A stretch of 64,000 nt of DNA from Pseudomonas sp. Gutcm_11s (GCF_028649395.1 NZ_JAQSUW010000006.1:1-64000), one strand, 5' to 3'; numbered from the stretch's first letter, positions 1 to 10,160 are shown. Notes: generated from the sequence alone by a model not told the origin. Program-made: numbers and translations.

Positions 1-1697
1 ACCGACTGGTTCATGCCGTCGATCTCGCCGATGCGCAGGGTCACGCTGCCCAGGCGCTCGCCGGCCTTGTTGGCGATCTCCACGCTCTGTTCGCTGTAGC
101 GCTGGCTCTCGGTCATGGTAGTGACCGATTCGCGGGCATCCACCTGCAGCTCCTCGATCATCTTCTGGATTTCCTGCGCCGACTCCTGGGTGCGGTGGGC
201 CAGGTTGCGCACCTCGTCCGCCACCACGGCGAAGCCGCGTCCGGCCTCGCCGGCGCGGGCCGCCTCGATGGCCGCGTTGAGCGCCAGCAGGTTGGTCTGC
301 TCGGAGATGCTCTTGATCACCTCGAGGATCTGGCCGATGTTGACCGTCTTGCTGTTCAGCGCCTCGATGTTGGAGCTGGAGGCACTGATCTTCTCCGACA
401 GCTCGTTCATCGCCGAGATGGTCTTCTGCAGAACCTGGCTGCCTTCTTCCGCCAGCTCGCGGGCATCGGAGGCCTGGTGCGAGGCATCGGCGGCGTTGCG
501 CGCGATCTCCTGGGCGGCGGCGCCGAGTTCGTTGATCGCGGCGGCCACGCTGTTGGTACGGGTGGCCTGCTCATCCGAGTTGGCCATCGACGAGTTGGAG
601 GCGCTGACCACCAGCTTGGCCACTTCGTTGAGCTGGCCGGTGGCCGAGGACACCTCGCGAATCGAGCCGTGGATACGCTCGACGAACTGGTTGAAGGAGC
701 CGGCCAGCTCGCCGAACTCGTCATTGCTCTGCACGCTAAGGCGCTTGGTCAGGTCGCCCTCGCCCTGGGCGATGTCACGCATGGCCTTGCCCATCAGCAG
801 CAGCGGCTGCATCAGCACGCGGATCAGCATGCCGAGCAGGAACATGATGATGACCACGGCGATCACCGTGGCGATGATGGCCGAGGTGCGGAAGTCGCTG
901 AGCGTGGCATAGGCCTTGTCCTTGTCGATGGACAGGCCGATGTACCAGTTGACCGATGGCAGCCCTTTTACCTGGGTGAAGGTGAGGATGCGGTCGACGC
1001 CATCCAGGTTGGCTTCGGACACCTGGCTGCTGATCTGCGGGGTGTTCTGCGGGTAGATGTCCTTGAGCGACTTCATCACCAGGTCCTTGTTCGGATGGAC
1101 CAGGATCTTGCCGTCGGAGCTGACCAGGAAGGCGTAACCCATGCCGCCGAAGTCCAGCGAGTTGATGATCTGCACCAGGGTATCCAGGCTCAGGTCGCCG
1201 CCGACCACGCCGCTGCTGCCGGCGGGGGTGGCGATGGTGATGATCAGCTTGCCGGTCGCGGCATCCACGTAGGGCTCGGTCAGGGTCGAGCCGCCGGCGG
1301 TCATGGCGTCCTTGTACCAGGGGCGGGTACGCGGATCGTAGCCCTCGGGCATCTCGCCCTCGGGACGCATGGTGAAGGAGCCGTCCGCCGCGCCGAGGTA
1401 GGTGAAGGCGAAGGTAGAGGCCGGCGCCCTGCGTTCCAAGGTGCGCGCCAGGGTCTCGGGGGTGTCGTCCTGCACGCTCTGGGCGACGTTCTCGACCAGT
1501 AGGATACGACCGGACAACCAGTTCTGGATGTTGCTGGCGGTGACCTCGCCGAGACTCTGCAGCTCGTCCTCCAGGTCAACCTTGATCGCGTTGCGCTGCA
1601 GGTAATCGTTGTACAGGCTGAACAGGCTGAAGGCTGCGATCACCACCAGTGAGGCGGCAAGCAGGATCTTGTGGCTGAACTTGAGATTCTGGGTCAT
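1..1697 (-). CDS. Methyl-accepting chemotaxis protein, PctA/B/C-type amino-acid receptor (C-terminus cut by window edge)
   Basis: Inner-membrane chemoreceptor that signals ligand binding to CheA/CheW. About 565 residues are visible; the last ~65 of a typical 630-residue receptor lie outside the window. A membrane segment at ~8-30 is followed by a periplasmic double-Cache domain, a second membrane segment (~285-305), a HAMP domain and the conserved signalling hairpin ([20 protein letters not shown]). The Cache domain carries the amino-acid-binding pattern known from PctA-like receptors: Y120, R125, W127, Y128, Y143, D145 and an Asp near 168. Start ATG at 1697 gives an N-terminus very like PctA as I recall it. 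The ligand is inferred to be L-amino acids; the exact spectrum cannot be read from sequence. Confidence 0.93.
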   Translation of the reverse strand, partial: MTQNLKFSHKILLAASLVVIAAFSLFSLYNDYLQRNAIKVDLEDELQSLGEVTASNIQNWLSGRILLVENVAQSVQDDTPETLARTLERRAPASTFAFTYLGAADGSFTMRPEGEMPEGYDPRTRPWYKDAMTAGGSTLTEPYVDAATGKLIITIATPAGSSGVVGGDLSLDTLVQIINSLDFGGMGYAFLVSSDGKILVHPNKDLVMKSLKDIYPQNTPQISSQVSEANLDGVDRILTFTQVKGLPSVNWYIGLSIDKDKAYATLSDFRTSAIIATVIAVVIIMFLLGMLIRVLMQPLLLMGKAMRDIAQGEGDLTKRLSVQSNDEFGELAGSFNQFVERIHGSIREVSSATGQLNEVAKLVVSASNSSMANSDEQATRTNSVAAAINELGAAAQEIARNAADASHQASDARELAEEGSQVLQKTISAMNELSEKISASSSNIEALNSKTVNIGQILEVIKSISEQTNLLALNAAIEAARAGEAGRGFAVVADEVRNLAHRTQESAQEIQKMIEELQVDARESVTTMTESQRYSEQSVEIANKAGERLGSVTLRIGEIDGMNQS

Positions 1698-1824
1698 GGT
1701 CACTTGCGTCCGGTAATGACTGGCAGCAGTCTTGTAGGTGGCTGTGCGAGGACTCGCGCGCCTTTCGGTAACATCACCTATAGCGACATATCTGCAGTAA
1801 AGCTTTAGCCCGAGGGATGGCAAG

Positions 1825-3321
1825 ATGCCTGTAGCCGATACTTTTGTCCTTGGTGCTGACCCGCAGGGCCAGCCCGTCGCCCAGGCCCTGCGCCTGACCA
1901 ATCGCCACGGCCTGGTTGCCGGTGCAACCGGCACCGGCAAGACGGTGACTCTGCAGCGTCTGGCCGAGCTGTTCAGCGATGCCGGCGTGGCCGTGTTCGC
2001 CGCCGACATCAAAGGCGATCTCTGTGGTCTGGGGGCTGCCGGCAACCCCCAGGGCAAGATCGCCGAGCGTATCGCCGGCATGCCCTGGCTGAATCACACG
2101 CCACAGGCCTACCCGGTAACCCTCTGGGATGTCGCGGGCAAGACTGGTCATCCGCTGCGCACCACGCTCAGCGAAATGGGGCCGCTGCTGCTGGGCAACC
2201 TGCTGGAGCTGACCGACAGCCAGCAGGCCGCGCTCTACGCCGCCTTCCAGGTGGCCGATCGCGAGGGCCTGTTGCTGCTCGATCTGAAAGACCTCAAGGC
2301 TTTGCTCAACCACCTCAAGGATCACCCCGAGCTACTCGGCGAGGATCGCGCGCTGTTTGCCGGCGCCTCGGCCCAGGCCCTGTTGCGGCGTCTGGCGACC
2401 CTTGAGCAGCAGGGCGCCGAGGCGCTCTTCGGCGAACCAGCGCTGCAGCTGGAAGACATTCTCCGGCTCGAACGTGACGGTCGTGGCCGCATCCACCTGC
2501 TCGATGCCAGCCGGCTGGTCCACGAGGCGCCCAAGGTCTACGCCACTTTCCTGCTCTGGCTGCTGGCCGAGCTGTTCGAACAGCTGCCCGAGCGGGGCGA
2601 TGCCGACAAGCCGGTGCTGGCGCTGTTCTTCGACGAGGCGCACCTGCTCTTCGCCGACACACCAAGGGCGCTGCAGGAGCGTTTGGAGCAGGTTGTGCGG
2701 CTGATCCGCTCGAAAGGCGTCGGCGTGTACTTCGTGACCCAGTCGCCCAGTGACCTGCCGGACGATGTGCTGGCCCAACTCGGCCTACGCATCCAGCATG
2801 GCCTGCGCGCCTTTACCGCCAAAGAGCAGAAGTCGCTGCGCGCGGTGGCCGATGGCTTCCGTCCCAATCCGGAGTTCGACAGCCTGAGCGTGCTAACCGA
2901 ACTGGGCATCGGCGAGGCGCTGGTCGGCACCCTGGAAGAAAAGGGCACGCCTGCCATGGTGCAGCGAGTGGCCATTGCTCCGCCGCAGTCGCGCATCGGG
3001 CCGCTCACCGCGGCCGAACGTGCGCAGCTGCTGAGTGGTTCTCCCCAGGCCGGGCGTTATGACAAGCCGGTGGATCGCGAGTCCGCCTATGAAATGCTCA
3101 TGGCGCGCAATGCCCGGGCGCCGGAGGAGGCCCCTGCCGGCAAGGGAACGGCGGCGCCCGCACCGGAGCAGGGCGGGTTGGGTGGCATGGCCGGCGAGCT
3201 GCTCGGCAGCCTGGCCAGCCAGGTGATGAAGACGGCCGTGCGCCAGGCCGCCAACCAGATAGGTCGGCAACTGGTGCGAGGGCTGATGGGGTCGTTGCTG
3301 GGCGGTGGCAAGCGGCGCTGA
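1825..3321 (+). CDS. HerA-like/DUF853 family P-loop ATPase (YjgR-type)
   Basis: 498-residue cytoplasmic ATPase of the HerA/FtsK-like superfamily, annotated in many proteobacteria as YjgR or 'helicase HerA-like C-terminal domain' protein; the biological role is not established. Walker A is GATGTGKT at residues 33-40 and Walker B is FFDEAH with D270/E271. The C-terminal ~60 residues are Ala/Gly-rich and end in a basic tail. ATG at 1825 follows a GAGGGA Shine-Dalgarno-like stretch. It is divergent from the chemoreceptor and transcribed alone; the following small gene is on the other strand. Confidence 0.93.
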   Translation: MPVADTFVLGADPQGQPVAQALRLTNRHGLVAGATGTGKTVTLQRLAELFSDAGVAVFAADIKGDLCGLGAAGNPQGKIAERIAGMPWLNHTPQAYPVTLWDVAGKTGHPLRTTLSEMGPLLLGNLLELTDSQQAALYAAFQVADREGLLLLDLKDLKALLNHLKDHPELLGEDRALFAGASAQALLRRLATLEQQGAEALFGEPALQLEDILRLERDGRGRIHLLDASRLVHEAPKVYATFLLWLLAELFEQLPERGDADKPVLALFFDEAHLLFADTPRALQERLEQVVRLIRSKGVGVYFVTQSPSDLPDDVLAQLGLRIQHGLRAFTAKEQKSLRAVADGFRPNPEFDSLSVLTELGIGEALVGTLEEKGTPAMVQRVAIAPPQSRIGPLTAAERAQLLSGSPQAGRYDKPVDRESAYEMLMARNARAPEEAPAGKGTAAPAPEQGGLGGMAGELLGSLASQVMKTAVRQAANQIGRQLVRGLMGSLLGGGKRR

Positions 3322-3330
3322 GGCGCCGTA

Positions 3331-3525
3331 TCACTCCGCCTCGCGGGCCTGTTCGATCTTCTGCAGTTCCTGCTGGAACGCCTGATCCAGCAGGCTTTGT
3401 TTCTTGCGCCAGGGTTTGCGCTCGGGGTCGGGCTGGGCCGCGTAGGTGACTACCTCGCCGCCATATACATCCTTGTAACGTTGCGCCTGACGCTCCAGTT
3501 CGGCGCGCAGTTCGTCTTTCGTCAC
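3331..3525 (-). CDS. Small hypothetical protein, 64 aa
   Basis: Short highly charged protein (many Lys, Arg, Glu, Gln), predicted mostly helical, with no signal peptide or membrane segment. It starts with GTG at 3525 with only a weak ribosome-binding site and ends 9 bp from the convergent ATPase gene. The composition and amphipathic pattern look like a genuine coding sequence rather than a shadow, since nothing else is coded here, but I do not recognise a family. Function unknown. Confidence 0.6.
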   Translation of the reverse strand: MTKDELRAELERQAQRYKDVYGGEVVTYAAQPDPERKPWRKKQSLLDQAFQQELQKIEQAREAE

Positions 3526-3708
3526 ATGTTCACCAGATGAGTGAGTGACCGCGGAAGGCGGCCTCCGGTCTCGGATCCACTGCTGAGTTTGTCTCGTAGC
3601 AGTGACGCGATTATAGCGTTCGGTTCTTTCATTTTCATCGCTCGAAAGTACTGGCTGCGATTATTGGAAGCCCCGTAGCTCGCCGAGTTCAGAAAGATTG
3701 ACCGAGTT

Positions 3709-3735
3709 GCCAAGTTGTCCTGGGAGTAACTTGGC
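3709..3735. promoter_or_regulatory. Inverted repeat upstream of rubredoxin
   Basis: Perfect 8-bp arms GCCAAGTT (3709-3716) and AACTTGGC (3728-3735) around an 11-nt loop, ending 48 bp before the rubredoxin ATG. Without a U tract it is more likely an operator or a leader hairpin than a terminator. The binding protein is unknown. Confidence 0.4.
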
Positions 3736-3783
3736 AGGATGCGCCGCTACAACTTTCTGTGCTGCTCGCGGCAGGAGGTAGAC

Positions 3784-3948
3784 ATGAAGAAGTGGCAATG
3801 CGTCATCTGCGGCTTCATCTATGACGAGACATTGGGCTGGCCTGAGGAGGGCATTGCGCCGGGTACGTGCTGGGAGGATGTACCGGCGGACTGGCTGTGC
3901 CCCGACTGCGGGGCTGCCAAGGCCGATTTCGAGATGATCGAGATCTGA
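3784..3948 (+). CDS. Rubredoxin
   Basis: 54-residue one-iron electron carrier. It has the two Cys pairs that ligate the single Fe: CVICG near residues 6-10 and CPDCG near 39-43, plus the conserved [20 protein letters not shown] core typical of alkane-type rubredoxins. ATG 3784 is chosen because it follows a perfect AGGAGGT at 8-nt spacing and gives the standard rubredoxin N-terminus; an upstream ATG at 3739 would add 15 atypical residues. It is convergent with an FAD reductase that may be its electron donor (inference from position). Possible roles are alkane hydroxylation or oxidative-stress electron transfer. Confidence 0.96.
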   Translation: MKKWQCVICGFIYDETLGWPEEGIAPGTCWEDVPADWLCPDCGAAKADFEMIEI

Positions 3949-4036
3949 TTCGCCTGCGACTGCGGTGGAGGAACTGGGAGCGCTAAACAGAGGAAAATGT
4001 GTAGCGCTCAGAGATTCGATCGTGGCCCGGTCGAAC

Positions 4037-5293
4037 TCAGGCTCCGGCTGCCGGCAGCAGCTCCTTGAGCGGCTTGCTGTCGTCGGCCAACTGCTCCGCG
4101 GTGATGGCGATGCCCTCGGCGACCAGACGCTTGGCGGCGATGAAGTCCTGCGGGCGGTTCACCGTGTCGGCGGCCAGGACCTTGCCGTCCTTGAGGTAGA
4201 AGGCGCTGAAGCTGTCGCTCAGCGGGTCGCCGCGCAGTACCAGGCGTTCGAAGCCTTCGGAGAGGCCGACCATCTTCAGTTTCAGCTCGTACTGGTCGGA
4301 CCAGAACCAGGGCACCGAGGCGTAGGCTTTGGTCTTGCCGGCCATGCCGGCGGCAGCCACGCGCGACTGTTCCAGGGCGTTGGGCACCGACTCCAGGCGC
4401 AGGCGGCGGCCGAGCAGGGTGTTGGGGTGGTTGGTGCAGTCGCCGGCGGCAAAGATGTCCGGGTCACTGGTGCGGGCGTTTTCGTCGACCAGGATGCCGT
4501 TGTCCACCTGCAGGCCAGCCTCGGCGGCCAGCTCTGTGTTGGCGATCAGGCCGATGCCGACCACCACCAGGTCGGTCTCCAGGCGGCTGCCGTCGGCGTA
4601 AAGTACGGCGCTCACGGTCTCGCCGCTGACCTCCAGGTCGGCCACCTGCACACCGGTGCGGATATCCACCCCGGCCTCGCGGTGCTTGCGCTCGTAGTAG
4701 GCCGACAGCTCGGCGGCGGTGACGCGTTGCAGCACGCGCGGCAGCGCCTCGAGCACGGTGACCTGCAGGCCCTGGGCGACGGCCGCAGCAGCCACCTCCA
4801 GGCCGATGTAGCCACCGCCGACTATGGCCAGGCGCTTGCCGGCGGCCATCTGCGCGCGGATCAGCTCCACATCGTCGAGGGTGCGCAGGTAGTGGAAGTT
4901 GGCGCAGCGCTCGGCCGCGCTCGCGTTGGGTACGGCCAGCGGACGCGGGCGGCCGCCGGTGGCGATGGCCAGCTTGTCGTAGGCCAGCTGCTTGCCGTCG
5001 GCCAATTCCAGGCGCTTGTTGGCGCGGTCGATGCGCACCACCTGGACACCACCGAAGAACTCCACGTTGGCCTTGTCGTAGGCGGCCTGTGGGCGGATCG
5101 ACAGGCTGCTCTTCTCCACGCTGCCGGCCAGGTAGGCCTTGGACAGCGGTGGGCGGTGGTAGGGCAGGTGAGCCTCCTCGCCGAGCAGCAAAATGCGCCC
5201 CTCCCAACCCTCGTTGCGCAGGGCGACAGCCAGTTCGCCACCGGCATGGCCGGCACCGATGATGATGGCGATGGAGGAAGCGGCGTCTGTCAT
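4037..5293 (-). CDS. FAD-dependent NAD(P)H:ferredoxin/rubredoxin reductase
   Basis: 418-residue two-dinucleotide-binding-domain flavoprotein of the putidaredoxin/rhodocoxin-reductase type. The N-terminal FAD fold has GAGHAGGE near residue 13, the central NAD(P)H fold has VGGGYIGLE near 150, and the FAD-contact motif DIFAAGDC is near 285. The length matches CamA-like reductases (~420) better than RubB (~385). ATG 5293 follows GAGG. The 3' end faces the rubredoxin gene 88 bp away, suggesting a functional pair, though the convergent arrangement is not an operon. The partner could instead be a [2Fe-2S] ferredoxin elsewhere. Confidence 0.9.
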   Translation of the reverse strand: MTDAASSIAIIIGAGHAGGELAVALRNEGWEGRILLLGEEAHLPYHRPPLSKAYLAGSVEKSSLSIRPQAAYDKANVEFFGGVQVVRIDRANKRLELADGKQLAYDKLAIATGGRPRPLAVPNASAAERCANFHYLRTLDDVELIRAQMAAGKRLAIVGGGYIGLEVAAAAVAQGLQVTVLEALPRVLQRVTAAELSAYYERKHREAGVDIRTGVQVADLEVSGETVSAVLYADGSRLETDLVVVGIGLIANTELAAEAGLQVDNGILVDENARTSDPDIFAAGDCTNHPNTLLGRRLRLESVPNALEQSRVAAAGMAGKTKAYASVPWFWSDQYELKLKMVGLSEGFERLVLRGDPLSDSFSAFYLKDGKVLAADTVNRPQDFIAAKRLVAEGIAITAEQLADDSKPLKELLPAAGA

Positions 5294-5431
5294 GGGGACC
5301 TCGGGCTCAAGTGGGGCGGGCCGCTAGTGTATGCATCCCCGCCGTGTAAGTCCCGACCGAAGATGCCAATCGCCATGCCGTTGTCGCAATGCCTGTGGCA
5401 GCATGGTCGGCCGTGATGGGGGAGAGCATCG

Positions 5432-6772
5432 ATGCAGGCCGAGAGACCGCAACCACTGGGCTGGCGCCAGGCGCTGCCATTCTGGCTCAAGCTGGGCTTC
5501 ATCAGTTTCGGCGGGCCGGCCGGGCAGATCGCCCTGATGCACCAGGAGCTGGTGGAGCGGCGCCGCTGGATTTCCGAACGGCGCTTCCTGCATGCCCTCA
5601 ACTACTGCATGTTGCTGCCCGGCCCCGAGGCCCAGCAGCTGGCGACCTATATCGGCTGGCTGCTGCATCGCACCTGGGGTGGGGTGGTGGCCGGGGCCCT
5701 GTTCGTGCTGCCGTCGTTGCTGCTGCTGATCCTGTTGTCCTGGCTGTACATCGCCTTCGGCGACGTGCCGCTGGTGGCCGGCATCTTCTACGGGATCAAG
5801 CCGGCGGTGACCGCGATAGTCGTGCAGGCGGCCCATCGCATCGGCTCGCGGGCGCTGAAGAACCGCTGGTTGTGGGGCATCGCGGCGGCGGCTTTCGTGG
5901 CGATCTTCGCCCTCAACGTGCCGTTCCCGTTGATCGTCCTGGCGGCCGCCAGCGTCGGTTACCTGGGCGGGCGCCTGGCGCCGCAGCACTTCGCTCCCGG
6001 TGGCGGGCACGGCCCTGCGCAGGTTTCCTACGGCCCGGCGCTGATCGACGATGACACGCCCCCGCCGGCCCACGCGCGTTTCCGGCTGCCGCGCCTGCTG
6101 CTCCTGCTGCTGGCCGGTGCCGGCCTCTGGCTGTTGCCGATGGGCCTGCTGACCCTGGCCTTCGGTTGGCAGGGCAGCCTGACCCAGATGAGCTGGTTCT
6201 TCACCAAGGCCGCGCTGCTCACCTTCGGCGGTGCCTACGCGGTGCTGCCTTATGTCTACCAGGGCGCGGTGGCGCACTATGGCTGGCTGACGCCGAGCCA
6301 GATGATCGATGGCCTGGCCCTGGGCGAGACCACTCCGGGCCCGCTGATCATGGTGGTGGCCTTCGTTGCCTTCGTCGGTGCCTATGCCCAGCCGGTGTTC
6401 GGTGCCGACTCGGCCTTCGCGAGTGGTGCGCTGGCTGCCTGCCTGGTCACCTGGTTCACCTTCCTGCCGTCGTTCCTGTTCATTCTCGTCGGCGGGCCGC
6501 TGGTGGAGGCGACGCGGGGCGAGCTGAAGTTCACCGCGCCGCTGACCTCCATCACCGCCGCGGTGGTGGGCGTGATCCTCAACCTGGCGCTGTTCTTCGC
6601 CTATCACGTGCTCTGGCCGCAGGGTTTTGCCGGCGCCTTCGACTGGCCCTCGGCGCTGATCGCAGTGGCCGCGGCGATAGGGCTGTTCGTGCTGCGTCGG
6701 GGCGTGGTTCAGGTGCTGCTGTTGTGTGCCACAGTTGGCCTGGTGGTGCATCTGGTACGCGCGTTTTATTGA
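5432..6772 (+). CDS. chrA: Chromate transporter, ChrA family
   Basis: 446-residue inner-membrane protein with two homologous CHR domains, the long-chain arrangement of ChrA. Domain 1 starts near residue 12 (FWLKLGFISFGGPAGQIALM) and domain 2 near 225 (FFTKAALLTFGGAYAVLPYV); both contain the FGG signature and a downstream PGP-type motif (LPGPEAQ, TTPGPLI). About ten or more hydrophobic segments are visible, and a hydrophilic linker separates the halves. Members expel chromate from the cytoplasm; some have other or unknown substrates. ATG 5432 follows GGGGAG. No chrB regulator is next to it. Confidence 0.93.
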   Translation: MQAERPQPLGWRQALPFWLKLGFISFGGPAGQIALMHQELVERRRWISERRFLHALNYCMLLPGPEAQQLATYIGWLLHRTWGGVVAGALFVLPSLLLLILLSWLYIAFGDVPLVAGIFYGIKPAVTAIVVQAAHRIGSRALKNRWLWGIAAAAFVAIFALNVPFPLIVLAAASVGYLGGRLAPQHFAPGGGHGPAQVSYGPALIDDDTPPPAHARFRLPRLLLLLLAGAGLWLLPMGLLTLAFGWQGSLTQMSWFFTKAALLTFGGAYAVLPYVYQGAVAHYGWLTPSQMIDGLALGETTPGPLIMVVAFVAFVGAYAQPVFGADSAFASGALAACLVTWFTFLPSFLFILVGGPLVEATRGELKFTAPLTSITAAVVGVILNLALFFAYHVLWPQGFAGAFDWPSALIAVAAAIGLFVLRRGVVQVLLLCATVGLVVHLVRAFY

Positions 6773-6831
6773 CCGGCGCCAGGCTTTTCTATATTTGAAG
6801 CAGATCAGCCGGGGGTGAGCAGCGTCACTAG

Positions 6832-8415
6832 ATGAGTACGAGTACTGAGGCAGGGAGCAGCTTTCGACGCTGGCTACGACGCCCGGCGATAGTGCCGCTG
6901 GCGCGAATTTTCGTCGTGCTGGTGTGTGTATCGCTGGTGGCGACCGATGGCTGGCTGATCTTGAAGGCCCGCGAGGTACAGCTGCGCGAGGCCGAGATCG
7001 AGACCTCCAACCTCGCTTCCGCCCTGGCCCGCCAGGCTTCCGACTCCCTGAAGAAGGCCGATACCGTGTTGCTCGACCTGGTCGAGCGGCTGCAGGTGGA
7101 CGGCATGAGCCCGCAGCAGTTGCAGCGCCTGCAGGGGCTGATGCGCCAGCATGTCTACGAGCAGGCCGAGCTGCACGGCCTGTTCGCCTACGACCGCAAC
7201 GGCAACTGGGTGGTCAACTCGTTCGGCGAGGTCCCGCCCGGGGCCAACAACTCCGACCGCGAGTACTTCGTCTTCCACCGCCAGCACCCGGACGACCATG
7301 ACGCCCACGTCGGCCTACCGGTGCGCAGCCGTACCACCGGCGAATGGATCATTCCGCTGTCGCGGCGCCTGGAGGATGCCCAGGGCAACTTCGCCGGCGT
7401 GGCACTGGCGACCGTGTCCATCGACTACTTCCGCCAGTTCTACGCGACCTTCGATGTGCGCGAGCACGGCGCCATAAACCTGGCACTCAACGATGGGACC
7501 CTGCTGGTGCGCAGTCCGTTCCGCGAGGACCTGATCGGCTCGAGCATCGCGCGCGGCAAGATATTCACCCACTTGCTGCCACACAGCCCGACCGGCACGG
7601 CGCTGCTGCCGTCGGTGATCGACGGGGTCGAGCGGCTGTTCAGCTACCGGCAGATCCAGGGTTACCCGCTGGTGGTGATCACCGCCCTGGCCGAGGAAGA
7701 CATTCTTGCCGACTGGCGCGCCGACACCCACCGCCAGCTGTTCGTGGTCAGCCTGCTGGCGCTGCTGCTGGCGCTGTTCGGTTTCTACCTGCTGCGCCTG
7801 ATCAAGGAGGGCCAGCGCATCGAGGTGGAGCTGGTCGCTACCCGCGACGCCCTGCGTTCGTTCAACAAGCGCCTGGAGCAACAGGCCCTGGAAGACGAGC
7901 TGACGCGCCTGGCCAACCGCCGCCGCTTCATGCACGCGCTGCAGGACGAACACAGCCGCGCCGCGCGCAGCCGGAAGCCGCTGGCGCTGGTGATGTTCGA
8001 TGTCGACTACTTCAAGCAGTACAACGACATCTACGGCCACTCCGCGGGGGACGAATGCCTGCGCACCGTGGCCGATCTGATTCGCGGCGGGCAGAAGCGC
8101 CCGGCCGATCTGGCCGCACGCTACGGCGGTGAGGAGTTCTGCCTGCTGCTGCCGGAGACCGATGCCCAGGGCGCCCTGCTGGTGGCCGAGCAGATCCGCA
8201 TGGCCCTGGAGGACCTGGCGTTGCCGCATGCCGGCTCGCCAGGGCGCCGCCTGAGCCTGAGTGCCGGGGTCAATGTCTGCCTGCCGCAACCGACCCTGGC
8301 CAGCGGCATCGAGAGCCTGGTGCAGGGGGCGGACAAGGCGCTGTATGCCGCCAAGGCCTCGGGCCGCGATCGGGTGGTGCTGTACGACGGCAAGGTCGAC
8401 GAGCTGATCGGCTAG
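6832..8415 (+). CDS. Membrane diguanylate cyclase (Cache-like sensor plus GGDEF)
   Basis: 527-residue protein predicted to make cyclic di-GMP. Membrane segments at ~24-44 and ~298-318 enclose a periplasmic Cache/PDC-like sensor; the C-terminal GGDEF domain follows. The active-site motif is GGEEF at residues 432-436, and an intact inhibitory RxxD site (R423-D426) lies exactly five residues before it, so product feedback inhibition is expected. No EAL domain is present. The stop codon overlaps the convergent racemase gene by 4 bp. The sensed signal is unknown. Confidence 0.93.
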   Translation: MSTSTEAGSSFRRWLRRPAIVPLARIFVVLVCVSLVATDGWLILKAREVQLREAEIETSNLASALARQASDSLKKADTVLLDLVERLQVDGMSPQQLQRLQGLMRQHVYEQAELHGLFAYDRNGNWVVNSFGEVPPGANNSDREYFVFHRQHPDDHDAHVGLPVRSRTTGEWIIPLSRRLEDAQGNFAGVALATVSIDYFRQFYATFDVREHGAINLALNDGTLLVRSPFREDLIGSSIARGKIFTHLLPHSPTGTALLPSVIDGVERLFSYRQIQGYPLVVITALAEEDILADWRADTHRQLFVVSLLALLLALFGFYLLRLIKEGQRIEVELVATRDALRSFNKRLEQQALEDELTRLANRRRFMHALQDEHSRAARSRKPLALVMFDVDYFKQYNDIYGHSAGDECLRTVADLIRGGQKRPADLAARYGGEEFCLLLPETDAQGALLVAEQIRMALEDLALPHAGSPGRRLSLSAGVNVCLPQPTLASGIESLVQGADKALYAAKASGRDRVVLYDGKVDELIG

Positions 8416-9107
8416 CCCGCCAGCGCCTGGTCTGCCGCCGCCCTGGCGTGCAGCAGGGTGGTGTCGAACAGCGGTACGCTGGCGTCCTCCGCCCCTACCA
8501 GCAGGCCGATCTCGGTGCAGCCGAGGATCACCGCTTCCGCGCCGCGGGCGATCAGTCGCTCGATCAGCGCGCGATAGGCCAGGCGCGATTCCTCGCGAAT
8601 CACACCCAGGCACAGCTCCTCGTAGATCACCCGGTGCACCAGATCACGGTCGGCGTCGTCCGGCACCAGTACCTCGATGCCATGCCGCTGCTCCAGGCGC
8701 TCGCGATAGAACGGCTGCTCCATGGTGAACCTTGTGCCGAGCAGGCCCACCCGCTGCAGCCCGGCGCTGCGGATGGCCGCGGCGGTCGGGTCGGCGATGT
8801 GCAGCAGCGGCAGATCGGTGGCGGCCTCGATGGCCGCAGCCACCTTGTGCATGGTGTTGGTACACAGCACCAGGAACTCCGCGCCCGCGCGTTGCAGGGC
8901 CACGGCCGCCTCGCCGAGCAGCTCGCCGGCGCGCTGCCAGTCACCGCTGCGCTGCAGCTGCTCGATCTCGTGGAAGTCCACGCTGTACAGCACCAGGCGT
9001 GCCGAGTGCAGGCCGCCCAGGCGCGCCCTGATCGCCTCGTTGATGTGGCGGTAGTAGGGCAGGGTGGACTCCCAGCTCATGCCCCCGATCAGGCCAATGG
9101 TCTTCAT
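8412..9107 (-). CDS. Aspartate/glutamate racemase family protein
   Basis: 231-residue cofactor-independent amino-acid racemase fold. Both catalytic cysteines are visible: C82 in LCTNTMHK and C197 in ILGCTEIG. The N-terminus MKTIGLIGGMSWEST is typical of aspartate racemases of the YgeA type. ATG 9107 is chosen over an upstream in-frame ATG because AGGAG precedes it and the family begins here. The substrate may be Asp, Glu or another amino acid (YgeA-type enzymes have broad specificity). The convergent end overlaps the diguanylate cyclase stop by 4 bp. Confidence 0.93.
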   Translation of the reverse strand: MKTIGLIGGMSWESTLPYYRHINEAIRARLGGLHSARLVLYSVDFHEIEQLQRSGDWQRAGELLGEAAVALQRAGAEFLVLCTNTMHKVAAAIEAATDLPLLHIADPTAAAIRSAGLQRVGLLGTRFTMEQPFYRERLEQRHGIEVLVPDDADRDLVHRVIYEELCLGVIREESRLAYRALIERLIARGAEAVILGCTEIGLLVGAEDASVPLFDTTLLHARAAADQALAG

Positions 9108-9275
9108 GCGTATGCTCCTGCTTGCTCTTCGTGCCATGGTGCGCCGGCTCGCGGCGCTTCTGCAGCTACAGTGCGCGGCGAATCGGCCCTTACAGATGGC
9201 ACGCGCTGGACGAGTGGGGCGGCGTTTTTCGCTGGTCTCAGGAATAATGCACGGCCTTGCCGCCATGTCCGTCCT

Positions 9276-10160
9276 ATGACTTCGCCATCCTTGCACGTTC
9301 GCCCTAGCTACCTGCACCTGCCGCCGGGCTCCTGGGCGACGGTGCTCGACTGCCTGTGCGCGCGCTTCCCGCAGATTTCCCGCGACACCTGGCTGGCGCG
9401 CATGGCCCGCGGCCTGGTGCTGGACGAGCAGGATCGCCCGCTAGGGCCCGACGCGCCGTATCGCGAGGCGCTGCGCGTGCAGTATTTCCGCGAGATCGAG
9501 AACGAGCGCAAGATCCCCTTCCAGGCCCAGGTGTTGCACCTGGACCACCATCTGCTGGTGGTGGACAAGCCGCACTTCCTGCCGGTGATGCCGGCTGGCG
9601 ACTACGCCGAGGAGACCCTGCTCACCCGCCTGGTGCGCGAGACCGGCAACCCGCACCTGGCGCCGCTGCACCGCATCGACCGGCATACCGCCGGGCTGGT
9701 GCTGTTCTCCGCCGAGCCTGCCAGCCGTGGCGCCTACCAGGCACTGTTCCGCGAGAAACGCATCGACAAGCGCTACCAGGCCATTGCCCCGGCCTTGCCG
9801 CAGTACGACTTCCCGCTGCGTCGGCACAGCCGGCTGGAGAAGGGCGAGCCGTTCTTCCGCATGCGCGAGGTGGACGGTGAACCGAACAGCGAGACGCTGC
9901 TGGAAGTGCTGGAGCGGCGCGAAGAGCTGTGGCGCTATCGGCTGTTCCCGGTGAGCGGCAAGCAGCACCAGCTGCGCGTGCACATGGCGGCCCTCGGCGC
10001 ACCGATCGTCAACGACACCTTCTACCCCGAGCTCACCGACGAGAAGGGCGTGGACGACTTCAGCCGCCCGCTCAAGCTGCTGGCCCACAGCCTGCAGTTC
10101 ATCGACCCGTTGAGCGGCGAGGAGCGCAGCTTCGCCAGCCGGCTCGAGCTGGACTGGTAG
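9276..10160 (+). CDS. RluA-family RNA pseudouridine synthase
   Basis: 294-residue enzyme that isomerises uridine in rRNA or tRNA. The catalytic motif is HRIDRHTAG with the nucleophilic Asp at residue 135. Later family motifs are visible, including KRYQAI and the substrate-loop/dimer segment SGKQHQLRVHMAALGAPIVND. The N-terminal ~85 residues look like an S4-like/degenerate RNA-binding extension. ATG 9276 gives the natural start; the frame is open far upstream but that part is antisense to the racemase. Which RNA position is modified is unknown. Confidence 0.92.
   Translation: MTSPSLHVRPSYLHLPPGSWATVLDCLCARFPQISRDTWLARMARGLVLDEQDRPLGPDAPYREALRVQYFREIENERKIPFQAQVLHLDHHLLVVDKPHFLPVMPAGDYAEETLLTRLVRETGNPHLAPLHRIDRHTAGLVLFSAEPASRGAYQALFREKRIDKRYQAIAPALPQYDFPLRRHSRLEKGEPFFRMREVDGEPNSETLLEVLERREELWRYRLFPVSGKQHQLRVHMAALGAPIVNDTFYPELTDEKGVDDFSRPLKLLAHSLQFIDPLSGEERSFASRLELDW

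Noticed and set aside
195..1502. Long plus-strand ORF opposite the chemoreceptor
   Set aside because: It is antisense to a clear chemoreceptor and has the skewed Gln/His/Gly composition of a GC-rich shadow frame. Similar long shadows opposite genes at 5324-6751, 12205-13359, 15590-17056, 16795-18369, 38679-40427, 41250-43007, 46665-48977 and 62252-63577 were rejected likewise.
3522..3713. 63-codon minus-strand ORF upstream of the 64-aa gene
   Set aside because: No ribosome-binding site, no family resemblance, and it lies in the divergent promoter region of the rubredoxin gene.
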